64,000 nt of DNA from Microbacterium sp. EST19A (lineage in GTDB: Bacteria; Actinomycetota; Actinomycetes; Actinomycetales; Microbacteriaceae), in NCBI RefSeq assembly GCF_019969685.1, contig NZ_JAHXYZ010000001.1, forward strand, positions 1,550,001 to 1,614,000, in the 5' to 3' direction. The notes under the pieces are model-generated. The model was not told where the DNA came from. It saw nothing but the letters and a program-made list of their open reading frames with translations, and did no database searches. Below, in pieces: positions 33,021-41,711 of the stretch. How positions within the stretch are numbered: position 1 is the first letter of the stretch; the number at the start of each line of letters is the position of its first letter. Position numbers and translations under genes: made by a program.

Positions 33021-33167
33021 TCAGCCGGGGAGGAGGGTGAACAGGGTCGCGCCGCCGCCGCCGAGGATCAGCGCGATGATGACCGTCCACGCGATGATCC
33101 GGATGCGGCGGTTGCGGGGCTCGCCCAGGTCGCCGTAGTCGTCGTCGGGCTTGCTCAGGTCACTCAT
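33021..33167 (-). CDS. Small single-pass membrane protein (48 residues)
   Basis: A short gene starting with ATG behind a good AGAGGAAA site 6 nt upstream. The product MSDLSKPDDDYGDLGEPRNR has an acidic N-terminus, a basic stop-transfer cluster (RNRRIR), then one membrane helix (IIAWTVIIALILGGGGATLF). It lies 55 nt upstream of purL on the opposite side of its stop, on the same strand after purL in the direction of transcription. Similar short proteins follow purL in related actinobacteria only by my impression; function is unknown. Confidence 0.7.
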   Translation of the reverse strand: MSDLSKPDDDYGDLGEPRNRRIRIIAWTVIIALILGGGGATLFTLLPG

Positions 33168-33222
33168 GCGTTTCCTCTCGTGGAGACCCGCACTGAGCGA
33201 GCCTGGCGAGTCGAAGTGTCGC

Positions 33223-35559
33223 TCAACGACCGGGAGTCGCGGGCTCCGTGACGGTGGGTCCGAAGTATGACGGCAACGTGGCGTTCGAGCGCTCGCGCAG
33301 CTCGGCGACCGACACCGTGAAGACGTCCTGCACCTCGAGCTGCGGCTCGCTGTCGGTCACGCCGATGCGGATGACCGGATAGTTGCGGCCCTCGCACAGG
33401 CCGCGGAACTTCACGTCGTCCTCGCGCGGCACGGTCACGATGACGCGACCGGTCGACTCCGAGAACAGAGCGGATGCCGCGTCGACGCCGTCGCGTTCGA
33501 TGATCTCGTTCAGCCACACGCGGGCGCCGACGCCGAAGCGGGAGACGCCCTCGGCGAGGGCCTGGCCGAGGCCGCCCTCGGAGAGGTCGTGCGCCGAGGA
33601 GATCAGCCACTCGTCGCGGGCGGCCGAGAGCAGGCCGGCAAGGCGCTTCTCGCCTGCCAGGTCCACGACAGGGGGGCGTCCGCCGAGGTGCTGGTGCACG
33701 ACCTCGGCCCACGCCGAACCCGAGAGCTCGGTCGAGGTGGTGCCGAGCAGGTAGATGTTCTGACCGATGTCCTGCCACCCCGACGGGATGCGGCGCGAGA
33801 CGTCGTCGATGATGCCGAGCACGCCCACGAGGGGGGTCGGGTGGATCGGCACGTCGCCGGTCTGGTTGTAGAACGAGACGTTGCCGCCGGTGACCGGGGT
33901 GCCCAGTTCGTAGCATCCGTCGGCCAGGCCGTCGACCGTCTGCCCGAACTGCCACATGACCTCGGGGTTCTCTGGCGAGCCGAAGTTCAGGCAGTCGGTG
34001 ATCGCGGTCGGCACGGCGCCCGTGACGGCGACGTTGCGGTACGCCTCGGCCAGGGCGATCTGCGCACCGGCGTACGGGTCGAGCTGGCTGTAGCGGCCGT
34101 TGGCATCGGTCGAGATCGCGAAGCCGAGACCGGACTCCTCGTCGACGCGGATCATGCCGGCGTCGTCGGGGAAGCTCAGTGCGGTGTTGCCGAGCACGTA
34201 GTAGTCGTACTGGTTCGTGATCCAGCTCGTGTCGGCCAGGTTCGGCGATGCGACCAGATCGAGGAACTGCTCGCGCAGAACGTCGGGCTCCGAAGAGCGG
34301 GGCAGGTTCTCCGCAGCATCCGCCTGGAGTGCGTCGATCCACGTCGGGTACGCGACCGGGCGGTCGTAGACCGGGCCGTCGACCGCGACGGTCGAGGGGT
34401 CGACGTCGACGATGCGCTCACCCTGCCAGTCGATGATGAGGCGTCCGTCGCCGGTGACCTCGCCGAGCACGGAGGTCTCGACCTCCCACTTGTTCACGAC
34501 GTCCATGAAGGCGTCGAGCTTCTCGGGCGCGACGATGGCCATCATGCGCTCCTGCGACTCCGACATGAGGATCTCCTCGGCCGTGAGCGTGGGGTCGCGC
34601 AGCAGCACGTTGTCGAGCGAGACCTTCATGCCGCTGTTGCCGTTGGCCGCGAGCTCGCTGGTCGCGCAGGAGATGCCCGCGGCACCGAGGTCCTGGATCG
34701 CCTCGACGAGCTCGCCGCGGTACAGCTCGAGGCAGCACTCGATGAGCACCTTCTCGGCGAAGGGGTCGCCGACCTGCACCGCGGGGCGCTTGGTCGGGCC
34801 GGTGGAATCGAAGGAATCGGATGCCAGGATGCTCGCGCCGCCGATGCCGTCGCCACCGGTGCGGGCACCGAAGAGCACGACCTTGTTGCCGACGCCGGTC
34901 GCATTCGCGAGCTTGAGGTCTTCGTGGCGCAGCACGCCCACCGCGAGCGCGTTGACCAGCGGGTTCGCCTGGTAGACGGCGTCGAACACGGTCTCGCCGC
35001 CGATGTTCGGAAGCCCCAGGCAGTTTCCGTAGAAGCTGATGCCGCTCGTCACGCCGTGCACGACGCGGGCGGTGTCGGGGTGGTCGATCGCGCCGAAGCG
35101 CAGGGCGTCCATGACCGCGACCGGGCGGGCGCCCATCGAGATGATGTCGCGGACGATGCCGCCGACGCCGGTGGCCGCGCCCTGGAACGGCTCGATGAAC
35201 GACGGGTGGTTGTGCGACTCGGCCTTGAAGGTGACGGCCCAGCCCTCGCCGACGTCGATGACGCCCGCGTTCTGGCCCATGCCGACCATCAGGCGTTCCT
35301 TCATCTCGTCGGAGACCTTCTGGCTGAAGCGGCGCAGGTAGTTCTTCGACGACTTGTAGGAGCAGTGCTCCGACCACATGACGGAGTACATGGCCAGCTC
35401 GCCCGAGGTGGGGCGGCGGCCGAGGATCTCCTTGATGCGCGCGTACTCGTCGTCCTTCAGGCCGAGGGCGCCGTACGGCTGCTCCTTCTCCGGCGTCGCG
35501 ATCGCGTTGTCGACGGAGTCGGGGACGTGCTTGTGGACAGGTGCAGGGGCGGTGGTCAC
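33223..35559 (-). CDS. purL: Phosphoribosylformylglycinamidine synthase, large subunit PurL
   Basis: A 778-residue FGAM synthase II of the small-PurL type, which works with PurQ and PurS (not in the window). It converts FGAR and glutamine-derived ammonia to FGAM in purine synthesis, using ATP. Recognisable parts include [39 protein letters not shown] and [16 protein letters not shown] in the first half, then the second AIR-synthase-like half with GKPPVVDL-type and [16 protein letters not shown] motifs. The start at 35559 (GTG) is preferred to 35565 because GGAG then lies 5 nt upstream. Confidence 0.95.
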   Translation of the reverse strand: MTTAPAPVHKHVPDSVDNAIATPEKEQPYGALGLKDDEYARIKEILGRRPTSGELAMYSVMWSEHCSYKSSKNYLRRFSQKVSDEMKERLMVGMGQNAGVIDVGEGWAVTFKAESHNHPSFIEPFQGAATGVGGIVRDIISMGARPVAVMDALRFGAIDHPDTARVVHGVTSGISFYGNCLGLPNIGGETVFDAVYQANPLVNALAVGVLRHEDLKLANATGVGNKVVLFGARTGGDGIGGASILASDSFDSTGPTKRPAVQVGDPFAEKVLIECCLELYRGELVEAIQDLGAAGISCATSELAANGNSGMKVSLDNVLLRDPTLTAEEILMSESQERMMAIVAPEKLDAFMDVVNKWEVETSVLGEVTGDGRLIIDWQGERIVDVDPSTVAVDGPVYDRPVAYPTWIDALQADAAENLPRSSEPDVLREQFLDLVASPNLADTSWITNQYDYYVLGNTALSFPDDAGMIRVDEESGLGFAISTDANGRYSQLDPYAGAQIALAEAYRNVAVTGAVPTAITDCLNFGSPENPEVMWQFGQTVDGLADGCYELGTPVTGGNVSFYNQTGDVPIHPTPLVGVLGIIDDVSRRIPSGWQDIGQNIYLLGTTSTELSGSAWAEVVHQHLGGRPPVVDLAGEKRLAGLLSAARDEWLISSAHDLSEGGLGQALAEGVSRFGVGARVWLNEIIERDGVDAASALFSESTGRVIVTVPREDDVKFRGLCEGRNYPVIRIGVTDSEPQLEVQDVFTVSVAELRERSNATLPSYFGPTVTEPATPGR

Positions 35560-35654
35560 GCGCACTCCAAAGAAAGGGGCCGGCGGGGCCCTTTCAGTCT
35601 ACCGGCGGTGGCGGGACGTCGTTCCCGTGGCAGCTGTGGCGGGTGCGACGGCGA

Positions 35655-36623
35655 TCAACCCGCCGCTTCTGCGACGGGAGCGCCGGATGCCGCGGCGAAG
35701 CGCCCCGCCAACACCCCCGCTGCCGCCCGCAGCTCCTCCGGCCCCACCACCTCGAACGGCGCATCGAACCGCGCGACCGAGGCGATCACCCCGACCCACG
35801 ACCAGGCTCCCACCGTGATGCGGCACGAGTCCTCGTCGATCTCCTCGAGCGCGCCGTCGCCGATGAAGGGCGCGACCTCGCGCGCCGGCATCCGGATGAT
35901 CACCTCTCCCACGCACGGCCAGCGGTCCTCCGACACCGAGCCCTTCGATCGCGCGGCCAGATAGGTGGCAGCATCCTTCGCCGGCAGCTCGCGCGGCGTG
36001 AACGTCGGCCCGGTCGGGATGCGGGGACTCAGTCGGTCGAGCCGGAAGATGCGCCAGTCCTCGGCCTCCACATCCCAGGCGATCAAGTACCACTTCCCCT
36101 CGCGCGCCACGATCGCGTGCGGCTCGGTCCGTCGGGCCGGCCGATCGGAGGCGGATCCGTAGTCGAAGCGCAGCATCCGCTTCTCCCGTACCGCAGCGCT
36201 CACCGCCTCGAGCACGGCCGGATCGACCCTGGTCGCGTTCTCCGTGCCCGAGAAGCGGATGCCGTCCACGCGGTGCCGCAGCCGCGACGGCATCACCTGC
36301 CGCACGGTGGCGAGGGCGCGGCTCGCGGCTTCCTCGAGGTCGACGCCGCTCGACGGCACGCTCTGCAGCGCGACCGCGATCGCGACGGCCTGGTCGTCGT
36401 CGAACAGCAGCGGCGGAAGCTCCGACCCCGCGGCGAGCCGGTAGCCGCCATCCGGTCCCTTGATCGCGCCGATCCGGTACCCGAGCTCGCGCAGGCGGTC
36501 GACGTCGCGGCGCACCGTGCGCGGGCTCACCTCCAGTCGCTCGGCGAGCACCTGGCCGGGCCAGTCGCGCTGCGTCTGCAGCAGCGACAGCAGCGCGAGC
36601 ATGCGGGCGGAGCTTCCGGTCAT
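35655..36623 (-). CDS. WYL-domain transcriptional regulator (YafY type)
   Basis: A 322-residue regulator. The N-terminal helix-turn-helix is LLSLLQTQRDWPGQVLAERLEVSPRTVRRDVDRL. The WYL region (about residues 140-215) includes LRFDYGS and HAIVAREGKWYLIAWDVEAEDWRIFRLDRL, and a WCX extension follows. WYL proteins sense nucleic-acid-like or small ligands and regulate stress or defence genes. The epoxide hydrolase gene lies 39 nt downstream of its start on the same strand, upstream in transcription. Confidence 0.9.
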   Translation of the reverse strand: MTGSSARMLALLSLLQTQRDWPGQVLAERLEVSPRTVRRDVDRLRELGYRIGAIKGPDGGYRLAAGSELPPLLFDDDQAVAIAVALQSVPSSGVDLEEAASRALATVRQVMPSRLRHRVDGIRFSGTENATRVDPAVLEAVSAAVREKRMLRFDYGSASDRPARRTEPHAIVAREGKWYLIAWDVEAEDWRIFRLDRLSPRIPTGPTFTPRELPAKDAATYLAARSKGSVSEDRWPCVGEVIIRMPAREVAPFIGDGALEEIDEDSCRITVGAWSWVGVIASVARFDAPFEVVGPEELRAAAGVLAGRFAAASGAPVAEAAG

Positions 36624-36662
36624 GACCCCATTGTGCCCGGAGAAGAGGACGGGAACTGGCCT

Positions 36663-37784
36663 CTATGCGAGCGAGCGGAGGAAGGCCTCGATGTCGGCGG
36701 CGAGCAGCTCCGTCTCCTCGTGCGCAGCGAAATGCCCGCCGCGCGGCATGACCGAGTAGCGCACCACGTTGTACGTGCGTTCCGCCCAACTCCGCGGGGG
36801 GTGGGTCAGGTCGGCGGGGAAGACCGCAACCGCTGTCGGCACCTCGACGCGGCTCACCCGCGGGGTCAGTCCCGTCGCGTACTCCCAGTACGGGCGGAAG
36901 GACGTGGATATCGAGTTCGTGAACCAGTACAGCGAGGCGAGGGTGAGGAGGTAGCCGTCGGAGAACCTCCGCGACACGTCACCTCCGCAGTCGCTCCACG
37001 CGCGATGCTTCTCGAGGATCCACGACAGGAGTCCGACCGGAGAGTCGGAGAGGGCGGGCGAGAGGGTGAGTGGCCGGGTCTGCTGCTGGTGCTGATACGC
37101 CCCCTCCGTCGCCGTCCAGGATGCGACGTCGTCGAGGTAGGCCCGCTCCTCGGCGGTGACGGTCTTCTCGTCGAACTCCTGCGGTGCGGCGACGGCGAGG
37201 AGGTGCACGCCGACGACCGCTTCGGGATGCGCTTCCGCGAGCCGTGAGGTGATGCCGGCGCCGAGGTCGCCTCCGTGCGCGGCGTAGCGCGCGAATCCCA
37301 GCTCGTCCGTCATCAGGCGGTGCCACAGCTCGTGCGTGTGCTCCTGCACGGTGGGCCGCTGCGGCGAGAACGGGAATCCGGGAAGTGCGGGGACGATGAC
37401 GGTCGCGACCACCGGGATGCCTCCGTCGGGCGGTGTCGCGACGAGGCGCCGGGCGAGGTCGACGAGTTCGAGCGCGGAGCTGGGCCAGCCGTTCGTGAGA
37501 ACGATCGGCAGACCGCCCGGCTGCTCGGCGTCGAAGCGGAGATAGCTGAGGGGCGTTCCGTCGATCGTGGCGCTCGCCCAGGGCAGAGCACGGATGCTGC
37601 GCCCGCTCGCCTCCCAATCGAAACCGTCGGCCCAGTAGGCGGCCAGGCGTTGCAACTCCGACGCACTCGTGCCCGCCTGCCAGTCTTCCACCGGCCAATC
37701 GGGCGCCCAGCGCGTCTGCCGCACCCGGTCGCGGAGCGCTTCGACGTCGCGCGGAGAATCGGAGAGTTCGAACGGCACGGTCAT
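36663..37784 (-). CDS. Epoxide hydrolase (EHN-domain alpha/beta hydrolase)
   Basis: A 373-residue protein. The EHN domain at the N-terminus (FELSDSPRDVEALRDRVRQTRWAPDWPVEDWQAGTS) precedes an alpha/beta hydrolase fold. The nucleophile Asp lies in AHGGDLGAGI, the HGWP-like oxyanion motif appears as TNGWPSSALE, and the C-terminal His is in PRGGHFAAHEE. It would open epoxides to diols in the cytoplasm. Start codon choice: the ATG at 37784 follows GGAGG with 6-nt spacing, so upstream in-frame starts are rejected. Confidence 0.88.
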   Translation of the reverse strand: MTVPFELSDSPRDVEALRDRVRQTRWAPDWPVEDWQAGTSASELQRLAAYWADGFDWEASGRSIRALPWASATIDGTPLSYLRFDAEQPGGLPIVLTNGWPSSALELVDLARRLVATPPDGGIPVVATVIVPALPGFPFSPQRPTVQEHTHELWHRLMTDELGFARYAAHGGDLGAGITSRLAEAHPEAVVGVHLLAVAAPQEFDEKTVTAEERAYLDDVASWTATEGAYQHQQQTRPLTLSPALSDSPVGLLSWILEKHRAWSDCGGDVSRRFSDGYLLTLASLYWFTNSISTSFRPYWEYATGLTPRVSRVEVPTAVAVFPADLTHPPRSWAERTYNVVRYSVMPRGGHFAAHEETELLAADIEAFLRSLA

Positions 37785-37890
37785 GCTCGCCCTCCGGCAG
37801 GCGGGTCCATTCGAGGCGAGATGCACGATGCTGTCATGTGAGCCTCCCGGACCCGATCCGGGGTCGAGCCTAGTCAACGCCGAGGACATC

Positions 37891-38157
37891 ATGGACCGGA
37901 CAACCCCGACGGAGAGCCTGTCGACCCTGGTCGAGCGCGTGCCCGAAGGGTGGACGCGCGTGACCTATGACGGACGACCGTACGGGCTGTCTCGCACCAC
38001 GCGCATCGGCGGGCGAGTCATCACGATCACTGCCGAAGAGTTGGGCGGCACCGACCTCGTCAGCGCGAATGTGTACCGCACCACGGCCGCCGACCACCTG
38101 CGCGCCTGCGAGATGCCCGACGAGAAAGTGATCGCGTTCCTCCGCGGATGGAAGTAG
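37891..38157 (+). CDS. Small conserved hypothetical protein
   Basis: An 88-residue soluble protein: LVERVPEGWTRVTYDGRPYGLSRTTRIGG, then AEELGGTDLVSANVYRT and CEMPDEKVIAFLRGW. This pattern is common in actinobacteria, where it is sometimes labelled peptide methionine sulfoxide reductase without clear reason; I see no MsrA or MsrB catalytic motif. The fold looks like a small alpha/beta domain. It is divergent from the epoxide hydrolase gene. Confidence 0.7.
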   Translation: MDRTTPTESLSTLVERVPEGWTRVTYDGRPYGLSRTTRIGGRVITITAEELGGTDLVSANVYRTTAADHLRACEMPDEKVIAFLRGWK

Positions 38158-38235
38158 AGGACCGAATCTGACCTCTACCCCTGTGATCGTTGATTCCGGC
38201 GGCGCTTCCAGCCGTCAGGAATCAGGGAGAACAGC

Positions 38236-38691
38236 ATGACCACCACGACCACGCACCTCAACTTCCGCGGCACCGCTCGGCAGGCGCTCGCCTTCTACCA
38301 GTCCGTCTTCGGCGGCGAGGTCACGCTCGCCACCTACGGCGACTTCGGCATGCCCGCCGGCGTCCCGGGCGCCGACAAGGTCGTCTTCGGGCAGATCGCG
38401 AGTCCCGCCGGCATCCGTCTGATGGCGTACGACATCCCCGGAACGGACGAGTCAGATGCCGCCGCCACCGCCGGCACGACCCGACGCGAGAACGGCACGA
38501 CGATCACGGATCGCACGTTCTTCCAGTCGCTGCAGGCGGAGTCGCTGGACGAGCTCACCGGATACTGGACCGGCCTCGCGGAGGGTGCCGAGATCGTCGA
38601 GCCGCTCGCGGCCTCGGCCTGGTCCGCCGGCTTCGGCATGCTGACCGACCGCTTCGGCGTGACCTGGGTCGTCGACGTGCAGGCCGCCTGA
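38236..38691 (+). CDS. PhnB/YjdN-type VOC protein
   Basis: A 151-residue glyoxalase-fold protein of the PhnB-like (3-demethylubiquinone methyltransferase-like) group. HLNFRGTARQALAFYQSVFGG opens it, followed by FGQIASPAGIRLMAYDIP and the end WSAGFGMLTDRFGVTWVVDV. The family lacks an assigned reaction despite names referring to phosphonates. A CAGGGAGAA site precedes the ATG. It stands alone 79 nt after the small hypothetical gene. Confidence 0.87.
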   Translation: MTTTTTHLNFRGTARQALAFYQSVFGGEVTLATYGDFGMPAGVPGADKVVFGQIASPAGIRLMAYDIPGTDESDAAATAGTTRRENGTTITDRTFFQSLQAESLDELTGYWTGLAEGAEIVEPLAASAWSAGFGMLTDRFGVTWVVDVQAA

Positions 38692-38766
38692 GCGCGGCGC
38701 TCCCGTGGCAGTTGTGGTGAGTCCGTGGCCGGATCACCCGCCACGACTGCCATCGGAGTATGCTAG

Positions 38767-38784
38767 TGCAATCTGTGGGTTGCA
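38767..38784 (+). promoter_or_regulatory. Operator-like dyad O1 upstream of the MFS exporter
   Basis: TGCAATCTGTGGGTTGCA has outer 5-bp arms TGCAA/TTGCA and an imperfect centre. It resembles the perfect palindrome O2 located 14 bp downstream, so the two look like a pair of binding sites for one dimeric repressor. Confidence 0.55.
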
Positions 38785-38797
38785 TAACCCTCTGCCT

Positions 38798-38819
38798 TGT
38801 GCAACTCTGGAGTTGCACA
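38798..38819 (+). promoter_or_regulatory. Operator-like perfect palindrome O2 upstream of the MFS exporter
   Basis: TGTGCAACTC and its exact reverse complement are separated by TG, giving a 22-bp palindrome. It lies 16 bp before the exporter start. Such palindromes are typical TetR- or MarR-family operators. No such regulator is encoded next to this gene, so the regulator must act in trans. Confidence 0.65.
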
Positions 38820-38835
38820 TAACGGAGGAGAGACC

Positions 38836-40017
38836 ATGACCACCATGACCCGCACCCGCGTCCGCCCCACCGCCGTGCTGGCGGTGCTGTTCGCCGGAGC
38901 CTTCGTGATGGGCTGCGCCGAGATGCTCGTCGTCGGGATGATCGACCTCATCGCCGACGACCTGTCCGTGTCGATCGCAGCGGCCGGCGCGCTCGTGACG
39001 GCGAACGCGCTCGGCCTCGCGATCGGCGGGCCGCTGCTCACCTTCGCGACCACGCGCTTGGACCGTCGGCACGTGCTGCTGGCCACGGCATCCGTCTTCC
39101 TGGTCGCGAACCTGCTGCCCGCGCTCGTCGCCGACTACCCCGTGTTCCTCGTGGCCCGCGTCGTCATCGGCGCCGCGCAGGGACTGTTCATCGCCGCGGC
39201 CATGGTCACGGCGACGTCGATCGTGCCGCCCGAGCGCACCGGGCGTGCGATGTCGGTCGTGATCTCCGGCTTCGCGACCTCGAGCGCGCTCGGCCTTCCG
39301 CTGGGGACGCTGCTCGGTCAGGCCGTCGGCTGGCGCGGATCATTCGTCGCGGTGGTCATCGTCGCGGCGATCGTGCTGGTGCTGCTCGTCTTCGTGTTGC
39401 CGTCGGTGCCCACCGACGCCGGCAGCGGCGCCCTCGGCCAGGCGCGACATGCCTTCGCCCCGCGAGTGCTGGCGGTGCTGAGCGTGAGCTTCCTCACCTT
39501 CGCGGGCATGCTCGCCGCCATCACCTATCTGGTGCCGTTCCTCGACGAGGTGACCGGCCTGAGCGGACCGCTCGTCACCGTCTACCTGCTCGTCTACGGC
39601 GTCTCGACGACGGTCGGCTCCGCGCTCGGCGGGCGCTTCGCCGACGCCAACGCCTCGCGCATGCTGATCATCGGCGCGATCGGCGTGCTGCTCTCGCTCA
39701 GCGTCCTGCTCGCGTTCGGTGGGAATGCCTGGATCGCCGGTCTCGCCGTGCTCGGGATCGGGATGCTGGGCATGGGCACGGCTCCGTCGATCCAACACCG
39801 GGTCGTCAGCCTCGCCGGTCCCGGGGCTCCGCTCGCCGCGTCGCTGCCGGCATCCGCCGTGAACGTCGGCATCGCCTTCGGATCGTTCGCCGGGGGTCTC
39901 GCGCTCGACCGGAGCGGCCCTGGATTCGCGGTCTTCACCGGCATGGGCATCGCGGTCATCGCGATCGTCGTGGCGTGGGCCACGAGCTTCCTGAAGGCGC
40001 CCGCCCCGCGGGAGTGA
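38836..40017 (+). CDS. MFS efflux transporter (DHA1, chloramphenicol/arabinose-efflux type)
   Basis: A 393-residue protein with 12 predicted helices. VLFAGAFVMGCAEMLVVGMIDLIADDL at helix 1 and the loop 2-3 motif GGPLLTFATTRLDRR fit the AraJ/Cmx-like DHA1 group of drug-proton antiporters. The substrate is unknown. The ATG at 38836 follows GGAGGAG. Two dyads in the promoter suggest drug- or metabolite-responsive repression. The gene is convergent with the membrane-protease operon. Confidence 0.88.
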   Translation: MTTMTRTRVRPTAVLAVLFAGAFVMGCAEMLVVGMIDLIADDLSVSIAAAGALVTANALGLAIGGPLLTFATTRLDRRHVLLATASVFLVANLLPALVADYPVFLVARVVIGAAQGLFIAAAMVTATSIVPPERTGRAMSVVISGFATSSALGLPLGTLLGQAVGWRGSFVAVVIVAAIVLVLLVFVLPSVPTDAGSGALGQARHAFAPRVLAVLSVSFLTFAGMLAAITYLVPFLDEVTGLSGPLVTVYLLVYGVSTTVGSALGGRFADANASRMLIIGAIGVLLSLSVLLAFGGNAWIAGLAVLGIGMLGMGTAPSIQHRVVSLAGPGAPLAASLPASAVNVGIAFGSFAGGLALDRSGPGFAVFTGMGIAVIAIVVAWATSFLKAPAPRE

Positions 40018-40027
40018 TCACGCCGGG
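40011..40027 (+). repeat. 17-bp direct repeat, left copy
   Basis: GGAGTGATCACGCCGGG overlaps the stop codon of the MFS gene. The identical 17 bp recur at 43721-43737, beyond the membrane-protease operon and the MerR gene, so the two copies bracket that four-gene segment. Confidence 0.7.
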
Positions 40028-40048
40028 CACCGAAGGGCAGCAGACGAA

Positions 40049-40141
40049 GGCGTGCACAACTCCGCAGAAGCACTGCGTATCCGGCCCGAATCAGGGTGTT
40101 TCGGACCCTCCGGCGCATGTTCTTGCGGAGTCGTGCACGCC
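40049..40141. repeat. Element H: complex inverted repeat between convergent genes
   Basis: Arms GGCGTGCACAACTCCGCA (40049-40066) and its complement with one G:T-type mismatch (40124-40141) enclose a second, weaker dyad (GGCCCGAA / TTCGGACC). The word AACTCCGCAGAA resembles AACTTCGCAGAA of element C. It separates the ends of the MFS gene and the membrane-protein gene. Confidence 0.75.
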
Positions 40142-40151
40142 CCAGCCGCGA

Positions 40152-40769
40152 TCAGGCCAGGATCACCAGGAACTCGATGGCCTCGTAGACCGCTCCCGCG
40201 ACCAGCACGACGAGAGCCGGCACGTACAGCCATGCGCTCTCGACGAGGCCGCGGATGTATCCCGCCCGCCGGGTCGCGAGGCCGTGCGCGCGGGGGTGAA
40301 GCCAGTACCGGGCGAGCAGCACGGACCCGAGCAGCACGAGGATGTAGCCCTGCAGCTCGAGCAGGAGGGTCGGGAGATGGGCCCCGAACACCACCCATCC
40401 GTCGGCATCCTGTGGTGCGTAGGTCAGGCCGAGCAGGAAGGCGAAAGCGATGTGCACGATGACACCCGCGCAGGGGATCAGCAGCGACGGGATGGTCGCC
40501 ATGCCCAGCGCACCGAACACGAGCGTCGAGATCAGGATGACGCCCGCCAACACCGGGATGCTGCTCTCCGGAGCGCTTTCGACCTGGCCGCCCAGCGGAC
40601 TCGTCGAGGCGAACGCCGTCATCGCGCCGAGACCCGCGTCGGCAAGGCGGGGGAAGGCCGCCCCCAGGACGAACGCCAGGAAGAGCGACCCGTAGATCAC
40701 GACGTTCACCGCCGCGTAGGTGCGGACGTTCGCCCTGATGATCTCCCACGGACGGCGGATGACGATCAT
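40152..40769 (-). CDS. Multi-pass membrane protein (SpoIIM-like)
   Basis: A 205-residue protein with five or six predicted helices. It starts with IRANVRTYAAVNVVIYGSLF, followed by a polar loop and the segments FGALGMATIPSLLIPCAGVIVHIAFAF and SAWLYVPALVVLVAGAVYEAIEF, a pattern seen in stage II sporulation protein M-like membrane proteins. It is the last gene of a three-gene operon. Its ATG overlaps the CPBP stop (TGATG), so it is probably translated with and functionally tied to the two proteases. Confidence 0.68.
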   Translation of the reverse strand: MIVIRRPWEIIRANVRTYAAVNVVIYGSLFLAFVLGAAFPRLADAGLGAMTAFASTSPLGGQVESAPESSIPVLAGVILISTLVFGALGMATIPSLLIPCAGVIVHIAFAFLLGLTYAPQDADGWVVFGAHLPTLLLELQGYILVLLGSVLLARYWLHPRAHGLATRRAGYIRGLVESAWLYVPALVVLVAGAVYEAIEFLVILA

Positions 40770-41710
40770 CAGGGCTGTCGCCCTTCAACCGCCGCTGCCG
40801 GCGTCAGGGCAGGCCCACGGCGTCGAGTGACGATCCACACCACGGCCCCCACGGCCAGCGTCACGACCGTCGGCAGGAGCATGACCGGGCCGGTGGAGCC
40901 GGCCGATCGGTCGAAGCTCGCACCGAAGTCATCGTGCAGAACGATGAGATAAATGAACGCGATCGTGTTGTTCACGGCGTGCGCGACGATCGAGACCTCG
41001 AGACCGCCGGTACGCCACGTGATCACGGCCCAGCTCACCCCGAGCGCGAGGTAGTACTGGATCAACCAGACATCCCCCGCGCCGTGCACCGCGGCGAAGG
41101 CGATGGCTGACACCACGATTCCGATGATCAAACGCATCACCGGGCCTCGACCCCAGGTCGCCGCGGCGCGGAAGACTACGCCGCGGAAGCCGAACTCCTC
41201 GGCGGCCGATTGCAGCGGCGCGACCACGATGGTGATCGCGACCATCAGCAGCAGGTCGACCCGCGACCATGTGCCCGTCGCGCGGTCGAGCGTGACGAAG
41301 ACGAGGAGCACGGCGTAGATCGGGGCGAGGATCACCAGGGCGCGGCCGAGCACATCCATGCGGAGTCGGCCGACGACCGAGAAGAGCGAACGCATCGAGA
41401 CTCCGAAGACCCAGCGCTGCACGAGCATGCTCCACGGGATGAGGAGCGCGACCCCTACCAGCCCGGACAGGTGCGAGATGGGGGTGAAGCCGACCTCGCC
41501 GGCTTTCAGGAGTCCGAGCGCATCGTTCGCGATCGCCCCGATCGTCTGCAGGACGATCCCGATGCCGAAGAGGCCGATGAGGATCAGGACGATGGCAAGG
41601 ACGCCGCGCCACCAGGCCGGACGCGTCGCCGCGAGCACCTGCTGGTACTCGAGGCCGGCGGGGATCGCGGCCATCGATCCGCGGCGGGGAGGCTGTGTCG
41701 ACGTGGCCAT
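40769..41710 (-). CDS. CPBP-family intramembrane metalloprotease (CAAX-protease-like)
   Basis: A 313-residue membrane protein with about eight helices. The three CPBP (Abi) motifs are present: EEFGFRGVVFR with the Glu-Glu-x3-Arg catalytic group, FAAVHGAGD with His, and VAHAVNNTIAF with His-x3-Asn. Family members cleave membrane proteins or act in bacteriocin immunity and prenyl-protein processing. It lies 1 nt from the PrsW-like gene upstream and overlaps the SpoIIM-like gene downstream. Confidence 0.87.
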   Translation of the reverse strand: MATSTQPPRRGSMAAIPAGLEYQQVLAATRPAWWRGVLAIVLILIGLFGIGIVLQTIGAIANDALGLLKAGEVGFTPISHLSGLVGVALLIPWSMLVQRWVFGVSMRSLFSVVGRLRMDVLGRALVILAPIYAVLLVFVTLDRATGTWSRVDLLLMVAITIVVAPLQSAAEEFGFRGVVFRAAATWGRGPVMRLIIGIVVSAIAFAAVHGAGDVWLIQYYLALGVSWAVITWRTGGLEVSIVAHAVNNTIAFIYLIVLHDDFGASFDRSAGSTGPVMLLPTVVTLAVGAVVWIVTRRRGPALTPAAAVEGRQP

Positions 41711-41711
41711 G

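Noticed and set aside
33589..35964. A 791-codon plus-strand frame antisense to purL
   Set aside because: PurL is unmistakable on the other strand; the antisense frame has no recognisable domain.
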